Positions 31,502-41,703 of a stretch of 64,000 nt of DNA are shown piece by piece. The notes below the pieces were generated by a model that had not been told where the DNA came from, searched no databases, and was given only the letters and a program-made list of their open reading frames with translations. How positions within the stretch are numbered: the stretch's first letter is position 1; each line of letters begins with the position of its first letter. Both the position numbers and the translations under genes were made by a program. The DNA comes from Microthyrium microscopicum (taxonomy: Eukaryota; Ascomycota; Dothideomycetes; Microthyriales; Microthyriaceae): assembly GCA_010405405.1 (NCBI GenBank), contig MU004234.1:540993-604992 (forward strand), written 5' to 3'.

Positions 31502-32573
31502 TCATGATTCTCGACACTGATTCAACAACTCCAAGGCTTGCACATGCTCCCAATTGTCCGGATCAACTTGCCTCAGACGTCCAATGATGTCTCTCTTCTC
31601 GAACTCCTCGCCTTCAGCAAGCTCAACCTTGAGAACCCTTTTAATGAGTAGAGACGCAGACATGCCTTGTGGACGTCTTTCCAGGCAGATCATATTGGCG
31701 CAGATGGTCAGGTAGATTCCACCATGGAAACTCTCTTCGTCCGAGTCCTGGAATAATTCCGCGACTGATATCGCCATCTCAACATCATTTTTATCGTAAG
31801 TGGTTGCCACAGTGCTAGTATCGGGTTCGAGCCCCTGTGACAAAGGAACCTTCATCCTATGATATGGGTTCCAATAAGTCTCGATTCCCAGAAATTCAAG
31901 GTCGTTTAGAGTGGCACAGCCATAGCACTCATGCATTATAGTCCTATGCACAAAGTACTCAGGCGGAGCGTACTGGTCCATCAACTCTGTCTGACTCTGG
32001 CCCACATTGAAGATTGCATGGCCTTCAAGAAGACAGAATGTATCGAGTATTGCGATGCAAACTCCCGACCTGCCACCCCGTATCCTGCGACCAGCGATCA
32101 GAAGTGCCAGTGCCCATAGTGGCTGCCAAGAGCTAAATTCTGTATTGATCGACTCATCGCCTTTGTAGTGCTTCGTTATCATTTCCGATAAGTTTGGGAT
32201 GTCGGCAAGTTCGAAGTGGCCCTTATTTAGAGCGAATGCTCGTGGCTCGATGGCATCGGCTGTATTAAGGTCATCTATGACCTGTTCGTTCAGTTTGCGC
32301 CCGCTCCATTTGTCAAACACACGGTAAAGATATCTTGGCACAGTCCACAGATGGCCTGGCGAAAGTCAGCTTTCTTCCGAGATACGAATCATAAGCTCGA
32401 AATCGATGAGAGCAGAGTCGGGTTTAGATGTCGTATTAGACGATCTGACTATGGCACTGTCACTTACACCGAATCTGCTTCACCAGGCGCTCGTGTTGTT
32501 TCTCTGGGGACATTCCCTGAGATTCTAGCTCACTAATAAATGGCACTATAGCCATTGGCGATTCTTCGGCCAT
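31502..32573 (-). CDS. DUF7587-like fungal protein of unknown function
   Basis: Exons on the minus strand are 32573-32468 and 32355-31502, giving 319 aa (112-base intron, donor GTAAGT, acceptor CGCCAG). Exon 1 begins MAEESPMAIVPFISELESQG. At the junction QIRCHLWTVPRYLYRVFDKW reads like the start of the fungal DUF7587 domain (PRYL-Y/F-R followed by a short basic turn). Further on are WQPLWALALLIAGRRIRGG, then an ECYGCATLNDLEFLG segment and an acidic C-terminal helix. Such proteins are often variable and found in accessory regions. Biochemical role is unknown. Confidence 0.72.
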
Positions 32574-34365
32574 GTCTTGCTGGGAGCTGGCAATTTCTTG
32601 TGTTGTTGAGGGTCTGAGTTACAACTCTGAAAGCTGCGTTTCGAATGTGATTTCAGGGAGTAAGTACAGATCGTAGTGCAGTTATAGCACTCTTACAACA
32701 CCCTATTTTGCATTTGATGCTTGTTGCGAGTCTCTTTGTCCATGGGAAGTCTTCATCGTGAGGCTGTCATTCTACGGATGAGGCGAGAGAACATTTGAAT
32801 AACGACTGAAGTGACTATGGAAGGAGTTGAGTTGTGACAAATTCATGTGTGAATCAAATATCTTGTTGCTACTGACACCATTTTTATCATCATCACTAGC
32901 AAAAGTCTTCAGCAAGTAATCAGTCAGTGAAGCAGGGGGCTAAATGATGTTTGCTATCATTTTACATGACTTGTAGTAAGAATTACAATTCAAAACTATC
33001 TGATGGGAAATTCAAATCCTTTAATGTAGTACTTAATCAGCGTGACCTGGCACACCCCGAATGACCTTACCATTAGGGACTCGTCCTTTATTCCATAATC
33101 TATTTTGGCTGTTATTGGTATCAACATGGATACGATCTAACTCTTGCCAGAACTTATTTGTAAATGTCAGCTACTCTAGAGTACTCCATGATTGTAAGCA
33201 TAACCGGTCTTCAAGATTTTCAGGATAGATGACCATTTAAGACCAGATGCGTCTTTACATGTCATCAACCATGAAGGGAGATATGGAACCGTTGGTCTTG
33301 ATTGTTCATACCAGATCGAAACGAGAAAAGGACCAAAAGACACTTTTCGAAAAATATCAGTGCACGCAAAGACCTACAGCTCGCCATGCCATCAGCCGCC
33401 GGGCTTGAAAAAAATAAAGCACTCAAAGAATAACGTATAAAGCATTTGTGGCATGATATCTGCAGGTGACCATTAGGACTCGAGCGCTGGGCAAATGCTT
33501 CAACGCTGTATAGAAGTGGTGTTAATTGTAGCTTAGTCCTATGCTCGTTCAAACAACTTGTTGACATGAATTATTAACTGGCTGTAGCTTGACAAGAGAG
33601 TATAGACATGGGTGTCATAATAGGAAACGCTTTTAGATATCGATGTGATGGAAGGAAAGACCTGCAGTTCGCCATGCCATTCACAGCTTGGCCATTCAGC
33701 CCAACGAAGATCAAAGATTGAATTAAAATCACTATCAAACAGCTATTGGCTCGTAATAATCTGTCAGTCCATATTTGGGGTTATTGACAAAGCCCAAGAA
33801 CGTGCGTTGGCGTCAGGGGCATCTTGCGTCTCACATCACGTTTCGATCTTCGAATTCTTCAACAACACCCAACGTCTCCGAGCTCAAGCTCTCGTGCAAG
33901 ACAGATACCTCATTGGTTTCGTCACGAGGGTTTTTACAGTGTCCGTTTATGAAGCCCTGACCCAACTTCCAACCAAAACCACCGCCACTGCGCTGCGAAA
34001 AGAATGTTTTACTCTGCCATGCAGCAATTCCCCGATGACCGTGCCTACTTCCCGACCAAATCAGCTCTGGGCCTGGGCTAAGAGTTTCATTCTACTATGG
34101 GCAGCCCAGATACACTTTGGTGTTCCCCCGTATGTATGCGATGCCTGTTTACTAGAGTGACCAATCTGAAGGGTTTGAAGAAGGGAAACAGTAAGATGGT
34201 GAGCTCCTCACGTTGTCCGAAGATGTGCAGCCCGGCATCTCGCAGTCTCATGGCCAATTCCGAAATCATTCAAAGCCTTCGGGCACCCTCTGATTCAAAA
34301 GGGCTCGTTGGACACTCACCCACAGACTTGCATAGTCCCACCCTCTCGAGTCTATCGTCATCATA
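32574..34365. other. Intergenic interval with imperfect direct repeat
   Basis: 1.8 kb without a supported gene. Two 25-base segments matching AAAGACCTRCAGYTCGCCAT (plus GCCAT) at 33368-33392 and 33656-33680 agree at 23 of 25 bases. A frame at 33645-34160 has no recognisable domain. Confidence 0.45.
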
Positions 34366-36911
34366 ATGTACGGAGGTTACTGGAAGGCGCTGTGCGCCGC
34401 ACTAATTGTAATCGATCATGCGTCACTCTCGATAGCTTCGAGAAGTAAACAAGACTCGGAAATTCTCGCGCAGTTTGATGATCAAATTCAGATCTTTGGT
34501 GATGTGAGTTTACAAGTTACGCGATTTTGAATGATTGCTAATCAGTCATAGATGATACGGAATAACATCGACTTTGTTGATGTATGGGTCACTCTGCTAT
34601 ATGCATTAACTTATACTTATGCTTCTATAGGGACTTAATGTTGATATTTATTCACCAACCAATAGGACACTGACAGTCACCAAAAACATGAGTCCCATGA
34701 CTGGACGCTTCACAACTGGAACAACTGGAGGCATATACCGTGGAATAACGGCATATTCATACATTCTCAAGACCAACGACCCAACACCGGATGTTATTGC
34801 GAGAGTTGAAGTTCCCTGGGACCCCATACGGCTTGCGTCGCTGGGTGTGGATCCTGTCAACACTTTTGTTGGACAGCTGGCAGCGAACAACCAATCCTGG
34901 GTTCTGGCTGATGAGCGGACAGACGTTAACAAGTGAGAGTTTCGAAATAGGACCTATCAGAAGTCGCACTAACAGCCGTTCAGAGCCATCTTCAAATCAA
35001 GAGTTAATCAAATGACCTCACTAGCTGGAGAGTTCAGACTTGTCGGTCGTATGGGAGCTGATTCCGGAGCCACATTCTCAGGCTTCGGAGCTGGACCAGA
35101 TACAACTGTACCAGTTTTCGGCGGTGGACGACAAGATGTCGAGTTTATTGACGGTCTTCGTTTCTCCATTCTCTCGGACACAAACATGACCATGAATGTC
35201 GATGTCTTCAGTCCAATTCCAGCGAATCTTATCCCTCAGGGCATGAAGTCGCTTTGTAAGTTTCCTTGCGCTTCAATCAGTCAACTGTCACTGATCAATT
35301 CCAGATTCTTTCGGCTATATCGTCAACACTACTCAAGCCGCTGTTCTCAGTCCTGCTCCATTGGTCCCATTAGTACCAGGAACTCCAGGTCAAGCACCAC
35401 CAGTTCCTGGCCAAAGCGGTGCGCCTGGAGCCCTTTCTGGTGGTATTCCTGCTCTCACTTCTGTTGTTCCCGGTGCTTCTCCAGCTGGCCCGGGAGGTGC
35501 CGTTCCCACTCCTGGTCCCAATGCGCCTAAGATGTCGAATGCTCCTGGTGTGCCCGCAAGTGGAGCACCAAAATCATCCAAGGGAGCATCAGGAACCGCA
35601 GGACCGGCTGGTCTTCTCTCTTCCGCCTTACCAGCTGGAAGTGCATTGCCCGCAGGAGGCGCTTTGCCAGCAGGAAGTGCATTGCCAGCAGGAGGTGCTT
35701 TGCCATCAGGAAGTGCATTGCCAGCAGGCGGTGCAGTGCCATCGGGTATGCCCGCAGGAATGTCAATGCCAGCTGGTATGCCCGCCGGTATGTCCATGCC
35801 TCCTGGCTTCGGCGCTGGATTCCCATCCGGCCTCGCCACCGCCAGCATCCCACCATTCGCGTCTGCCATGGCCGGCGGCGCTCCCTTCAACCCGATGAAC
35901 GGCCCAGCCGGAAAAGGCGCTGGCTTCCCCTTCATCAAGCGCCAAAACGAAGACGCTGGCCCATCAATCGCCGCATCTGCTGCCCCAGCCGTAACACCAC
36001 TCGCCACCTCCATCGCCGCCGTCCCCAACGCACCAAGTCCTTCCGTCAACGCACCTGGCGCCGCACCACCAGCCCTCTCCGGCGCATCAGGCGTCCCCGC
36101 CGCAGTCTCCGCTCTCTCTGCCGCACCAAATGCCTCCGGTGTACCCAACGCCTCTGCCGCACCTCTCGGTTCCGCCGTCCCAGCAGTAAGCCCAGTCCCC
36201 GGCATCTCCCCAGTCCCCGGCGCAGCACCACCATCCGGCATACCACTCGCCTCCGGTGCCTCCGCCTCAATCCTAGCAAACCCATCCTCCGCCCTCCCCG
36301 CCGTACCCACCGGCATCCCACCCGCCGGCGCCTCAGCAACCCTCCCCCTCCCCAATGTCCCCGGCGCCTCAAGCACACCAATCGGCATAACCCCCGGCGG
36401 CCCAGCGCCCGGCAGCGTGCGTGAAGTAAGCATGCAATTCCCGCTCAACATCGCCGTCATAACCGCCCTAATGGGCACAAAAATGCCCGCCCCCAACGCC
36501 GGAAACCAAGGAGCACAAACCGGCTTCCTTGGTGTGTCCGCCGCAGATCAAGTCGACGCGATGTTGCGCAATATCAAGTTCCAGGTGGCGAGACGAGATG
36601 TTGGTGCTGACACTGCGCAATTTGTACCATTTAGCGTTGGCACACCGAGTGCGAACGCTGGGAATGCGGGCGCAGCTGGCTCCGCTAATGTGCCGAATCT
36701 GAGTATCGATGGAGGTAATCTCATGTTTACGGGCGGTAATTTGCTGGATGGTGAGTATTTGGTGCTTGTGCCGGATCAGTTGATTGCGCCGGGACAGGCG
36801 AGTGCTAGTTCGCAGAATAAGGGGAGTACGAATGCGGGGAGTGTGATGGGTGTTGATATGGGGCTTGTTGGTGTTATGGTTGCTGTGTTGTTTGCGGCCA
36901 TGTTGGTATAG
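34366..36911 (+). CDS. Large secreted, Pro/Ala/Gly-repeat wall protein with C-terminal anchor
   Basis: Exons 34366-34503, 34552-34581, 34631-34932, 34984-35255 and 35305-36911 give 782 aa; all introns are GT-AG and the frame is kept. An N-terminal hydrophobic segment (ALCAALIVIDHASLSIA) is a likely signal peptide. Residues about 50-280 form a globular domain with DIYSPTNRTLTVTKNMSPMT, VEVPWDPIRLASLGVDPVN and DGLRFSILSDTNMT. A long Pro/Ala/Gly/Ser region follows, with a tandem block near codons for SALPAGGALPAG and then GMPAGMSMPA units. A second globular segment (about 650-750: QFPLNIAVITALMGTKM, LLDGEYLVLVPDQLIAPG) precedes a hydrophobic C-terminus (VGVMVAVLFAAMLV). This fits a GPI-type surface protein or adhesin. 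I do not recognise the globular family. Confidence 0.82.
35625..35810 (+). repeat. Coding minisatellite in the wall-protein gene
   Basis: About six tandem copies of an 18-base unit encode (S/G)A-L-P-A/S-G, often pairing as 36-base units. They are followed by two copies encoding GMPAGMSMP. Such arrays change copy number by slippage or unequal recombination. Confidence 0.85.
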
Positions 36912-39057
36912 AAAGGTTGTTGACGATGTTGGTAGTTGATGTGGACTTGTGGAGTATAAAAATTGTGCTCTTGTAGATTATACTTTGATACCTTACCCTG
37001 TACCTTCGTTATTAGCATCATGGGTCGGAGTTGGGGGACTTTTTCCAATGTTGTAGTATATTGAGGGAGTATAGACAGATATTATGAAATGAAATGAATA
37101 TTTATTATTGGAAATGATTTTTCTTTTCTTGCACAAAACGAAATAATATGAGCAAGGCTATGAATAAGAACGACTTTAGCTTAGATTCTGGTCTTGGAGA
37201 TAGAGCCATTCCTTCTGCCATACAGCAGCTTAAAGCTTGAACAAACCACGCTCAGTTGTTGATTCATATTTAGTCCTGTTTTGGTCAGTTTTGAAATTCA
37301 AATGCTAGGTTATGTATTGTTGTAATTGTTTGATGGACGCCTGGCTTGGTGGGAGTTGATTGTTGCGATGTTGTCTACATTATTAATTCTAAGGGCACCT
37401 AAAATATGGTCGTCGACCATATTGACGATATGGAGTATCAAAAGATGGTGTATTTCAACTTTTAGAGTCGACTAAAGTGGGCATCAATTTTCCACGTTCC
37501 GTGGTCAGAAACAAGACGCATTCTAACAGCCTGATCCTGCACATTCCCACAAGGCTGACCAATCAACGGGCCAGTCAAAAGTGCTATGCCAGGCGCGAAT
37601 CAAACCGTCATTTTTCAACGTTTCAACGCGTTTCAAAAGCAGCAGCCTGCAACCATCAACCTCCTCCATTCGTTCAAACCCCCTAGCAGCATCCCTTTGA
37701 CTGGCCAGACATTCCTCGAAACGCTTCTCAACCTCGGCGGCTCTCAGCCTATCCAGCGCGAAACGTCATTGAGGCTTGGACGGATCCGAGAGAGTGGGAG
37801 GTTGACGCAAAGAATGGTGGGCTGCTTGTAGGTCGCTCGACACTCACTCTGGGCTGGGCGAGGATAGGCCCTGCAAGGCACGACGGGCATTATGTCCAAT
37901 CAATGTGGGTACAAGACTGGTGGTGAGCCATGACATGGTATGTCGCGATTTAACGTTGCGGGCGTGCTCCTCCTGTAACTTCACTTACACAACACGCTTC
38001 GCGGGGCTCGCGATTACGAGTTAGAAATGTTGGTACCAAGCAGCGGGTGTAGACTGCAAAAAAGATCTAGGGAGAGTATGGTATTCGGTTTACTAGTCAG
38101 GCCTTCACTTGAGCGCCCTTGGCCTATGGATGGAATATGCTTATGAAGGGATAGGAAATTTATGGTCGCACTTGCCTTTTCTGGGAGACGGAGGACAACA
38201 AAGATCAACAGATCCTGCTCCTGCCTCGTTCCTTGCTCTTCATTCTCTGAACATTACAGTAGGCTATTACTGGCTTTGAGTCTCTCTGGATTATTCCTGT
38301 AGGTTGTTACCCCGAAGTTGCCGCGTGTTGTGCCAAAAGGCCCCTCGCAACTGCCGTTTCATCACAGTCTACTTTCCCTGGGCTAGAATCCAAGTGCTTC
38401 GTGCCTTTCTACTCATCTGCACTTTGAACCCCCACAACCAAACGCAAACTCCCTTTCTGGATTCTTTGTTTGCTTCTATGCTTTCACTTATCAATTAATC
38501 CTCCTACTTTCACCTGTCAAATCTTGATCCTGAACTATAATTCTGTGCATTATCGGCTCAGTTTCTTCCAGCGCCACTGTTTTCACTACAACCACCACTT
38601 ACAGCTCGCATTCCGTGAAACACCACGTTCAAGAGGGCTTGCGAGATCAGACCATCCCGCTAGCAAAAGGGCAAGTCGCATACAATCATCACATTGATGG
38701 TCTTGACCCACATGAACTTCTGCAGCTAGTCATTGCCAAATACACTCAAACCATATTTCACTACCTGTCCATCGTCCTGGAAAGCAAAGTGTTCCAGTTC
38801 AATCCATAACTTGCCAAACGGTGCTTTTTCGGTCACTTGGTAAGGCATGCCTCTTATTCGTTTGTCTGGTCGAATGTTTCCCAGCCAATTGCTAACTTCT
38901 GTCATAGAAACTAGGCTTGGCTCACTTGTTTCTGGAACAACACAGTAACCGTAACAAATCCCTATATAGCGCCACGCCCACCGCTACCCTCTCACTCTTT
39001 CCCATGAACTACGAACCCTACCTTGACCTCTTCGAAAACGGCGGTCAACACATCAGG
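36912..39057. other. Long intergenic interval
   Basis: 2.1 kb without a supported gene. It contains a perfect 10-bp palindrome with a 1-base centre at 37403-37423. Plus-strand frames at 37477-37831 and 38304-38809 lack domains and conserved splice structure. The final few hundred bases should hold the promoter of the Ser/Thr-rich protein. Confidence 0.45.
37403..37423. repeat. Perfect 10-bp palindrome with 1-base centre
   Basis: AATATGGTCG, T, CGACCATATT. The compact symmetry resembles a dimeric protein-binding site. It is isolated between two surface-protein genes. Confidence 0.8.
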
Positions 39058-39858
39058 ATGCGGTTTACACTCGGTGTCATCAGCTTCATAAGCAGTCTCC
39101 TAGGCGTTGCCAGGGGGATCTCCCTCAGCGATTTTCGGCCACAATCCGTCGGACTCTCGGATGTTTGCAAAGTAGCCTATACAACACCAATAGCAGGCTG
39201 TATTAGCAATGATTTCCTGCCCTCTGGTAATCCACAATGTTCGCAGGAATGTCTCGTAGGCCTGGTGGCTATCAACAACCTGGTCCTGAACTCTTGTTCT
39301 CGCGACTCTGTCCCAGCGAACTCACTCATCGGCATATTTCTCGCTGGTAAAGGCATTCGAGCGCTATGCAACGTGGAGGTCATCACTAAGACTACGACGG
39401 GCCCAACGATTGCTCCGGCACCTGCTACGACAATCACACCTATCATCGGACAGAGCACTAAGACTGCACCACTGCCGACTTCATTGACTGGGATTGTCAC
39501 CGATTCAAGTTCGAGACCACCAGTTACAGCTACTATCATCCCTATGCCATCCTCCGCCAGCGCGAAATCGACCATGACATTCACCCAACTCACTACCATG
39601 ATCTCCACAACAACACCAGCTCCGGCTACCACAGATACCAAGTCGAAAGGCTCAACATCGACTCTCACATTGACTTCATCAACAGCAAACCCTCAAGCCG
39701 CAACAACAAGCGGTCTGCCAAAGTGCGGAAGCGGAGGTAGTCCCTTTGACCAAGTACCCGGGCAGACATGTACTAACAGCGGCACCACCCTCCACACATC
39801 AATAATCCTCCTGCTCACAAGCATAATTGCAGCCATAGCAGCCCAGCGGATCCGCTAG
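39058..39858 (+). CDS. Small secreted Ser/Thr-rich, GPI-like Cys protein
   Basis: Single exon, 266 aa from the ATG at 39058. That start gives a clean signal peptide (MRFTLGVISFISSLLGVARG); an in-frame ATG at 38917 would bury it. Residues about 30-115 hold a Cys-rich domain (CKVAYTTPIAGCISND, CSQECLVGL, CS, CNVEV), like the N-terminal domain of many fungal surface proteins. A Thr/Ser/Pro-rich stalk follows, probably O-glycosylated. Near the C-terminus a small CGSGG...CTNSG segment precedes a hydrophobic tail (IILLLTSIIAAIAA) with few residues after it, as expected for GPI attachment. The precise family is not recognised. Confidence 0.8.
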   Translation: MRFTLGVISFISSLLGVARGISLSDFRPQSVGLSDVCKVAYTTPIAGCISNDFLPSGNPQCSQECLVGLVAINNLVLNSCSRDSVPANSLIGIFLAGKGIRALCNVEVITKTTTGPTIAPAPATTITPIIGQSTKTAPLPTSLTGIVTDSSSRPPVTATIIPMPSSASAKSTMTFTQLTTMISTTTPAPATTDTKSKGSTSTLTLTSSTANPQAATTSGLPKCGSGGSPFDQVPGQTCTNSGTTLHTSIILLLTSIIAAIAAQRIR

Positions 39859-40438
39859 AACGACTCGAGACGCTCACTTGTGCATAATCACACGACTTTA
39901 CACATAATTACGGTCGATAAAGGAAAACGAGGCGAAGGCGAAGGCGGAGTTTTTGTTATTGATTTTATGATACCCCAGCATTGCATACAGCGAATGCATT
40001 TTGTCAGTCTCTATCGGAATTGGGGCCTGAACAAGGCAAAAGCCAGTGATATGGCGGTGTTAATACTATGTCGGAATATGTACATTACCATAACGGATAT
40101 AGGTGATGGGCATGATGTGCATGCTACGAAGTCAGCATGTGGCTTTGATTATGTATAAAGACTATTGAATGAATAATGATATTATCAAACTGTCTTAGAT
40201 CTAACTGATTGGTGTATAGTGTGAAGAAGTGCAGTATCCATATGCGCCGAGCTAGTCTACATATCGCTCTAACAGGTCTCAAAATCTGTGATGCGGTTAT
40301 TCTGATAGAACACGGCGACAGCATAACTGCCAATTCTGCAACACAGTCTCTGTCGGCACCTCATGGGCGGTCAGATTGAGGCCCAACAAGTCATGACTTT
40401 TTACCCTCCTCCTCCTTCTTTACGATCCAAGTCGCTCC
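39859..40438. other. Convergent 3' intergenic interval
   Basis: 580 bases between the Ser/Thr-rich protein and the F-box gene, AT-rich at 40140-40210. No supported feature. Confidence 0.5.
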
Positions 40439-41240
40439 TCAAATCTTCTTCGGTCCAAAAATATCCATCACGATCGCCGTTGCCTCCTCAGTCCACAAAT
40501 GCCGCTCGATGAGCATCACACTCGGAGGAAGAACCTTGTAAAGCGACGTCTTGCCATTACGTGCGCCTCGCCCAATCTTTCGCATGCGAGAAAGTAATTC
40601 GCCAAGTCCAGTCGTCGCAGAGCTATTAGCGAGATTTGGAATGGCGACACAGATGTCGTCTTTGAAACGGATAGCGTTGACAAGAGCATTAGCTACAAAC
40701 TCGCTGAATGCTAGTTAGTATTGGAAAATTAAGTAGGGAAGATAAGATGACTTACATATGCGATCTAATCACTTCAGGAAGACCGAAATAGCGACTATCG
40801 CAGCACCGATCGCACAGCCCGCAGGTGCTTTTCTCATAGAGAAACCAGTTGTCGTATTGGAGTTTTGCTAACCGCGCTAGAACTGGAGTCCAAAGAGCTA
40901 TTGCGGATTCAGGGATGAGATAGTCATTATTGGGTGGTTCTTCTGTGCTGTGCCATTTTGTGGTGTCCAGGAACCGGTAGTGTTTGGCAAAGATGAATGC
41001 GCGGTAGTCTTTGAAGTATCGACAGCCGTGGCAGTAATGGATGGGGTCGGGATCGCTGAAGAGGGTGTCGGATGCTAGGATAGCTTTGTTGGTGGGGAAT
41101 GGGATGCGCCAGTGGAACGCTTTGCAGGTTTGGCGCATCTGGAGCTTGGTCTTGGTGGTCATATAGTTGATCACTGTGTCTTGGAGCTCTCGTGGGAGGC
41201 CTAGCAGGTTGAATGGGGAAGATGATGTTGATGAAGACAT
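40439..41240 (-). CDS. F-box domain protein
   Basis: Exons on the minus strand are 41240-40756 and 40703-40439, giving 249 aa. The intron has donor GTAAGT, branch TACTAAC and acceptor TTCAG. An N-terminal Ser run leads into an F-box: FNLLGLPRELQDTVINYMTT, then KLQMRQTCKAFHWRI. The region after it has several Cys (YCHGCRYF, CGLCDRCCDSRYFGLPE) that may bind zinc. The C-terminal exon is plain helical sequence (IEFVANALVNAIRFKDDICV). It is unrelated in detail to the four-copy family at 0-19 kb, although both combine an F-box with Cys pairs. Probable role: substrate adaptor of an SCF ubiquitin ligase. Confidence 0.85.
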
Positions 41241-41703
41241 TCTTTGGTTTCTTGAAGAGATGTGGAGAGCTTGTGGAAGGCAAGGCCTCGAGAGTTTGGT
41301 GGTTGGCAAGTTGCTTTTCTGAGACTGGTGGAAACTGAGGATAAAAGATAGAGGGAGTTGGAGAGGAGGATATGAAGACTTGAAAAAGAGAACACAGAAA
41401 CAGAAAGCGAAAATCTCACTCCTTACTGAAGTCCCCGTCACTGTAGCGCCGCCTTGGACTCGGTGACTGCGTAGCATAAGTCCAGTACCTCAAGTGATGC
41501 ATATAGGTCCACCTATAATCTGGTGCCTCTATCCACCTCACTACTATGAAGTAATAGACTGGGTTCTTGGTAGATTTCAGCTTGCCCAGGTGCGTCCCCG
41601 TCTAATGAAGTATAAGAATTATAGTCAACACCAAAGCTCAGTATTCAACTTACCGTCTCTTGTGAGGAAACAGTACCAGCCTCAGTAATAGCTTAATAGG
41701 TTG
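41241..41703. other. Intergenic interval
   Basis: 463 bases, with the promoter of the F-box gene next to 41241 and the 3' end of the polygalacturonase gene. No supported feature. Confidence 0.5.

Noticed and set aside
31815-31840. tRNA-like B-box (GGGTTCGAGCCCC)
   Set aside because: It lies inside the DUF7587-like coding exon, has no A-box at the right distance and no acceptor stem; chance match.
33645-34160. 171-aa frame upstream of the wall-protein gene
   Set aside because: Overlaps other frames, no domain; composition does not resemble the neighbouring real exons.
35390-36496. Long antisense frame opposite the wall-protein gene (368 aa)
   Set aside because: It is the mirror of the Pro/Ala/Gly repeats; GC-rich repeats keep several frames open at once.
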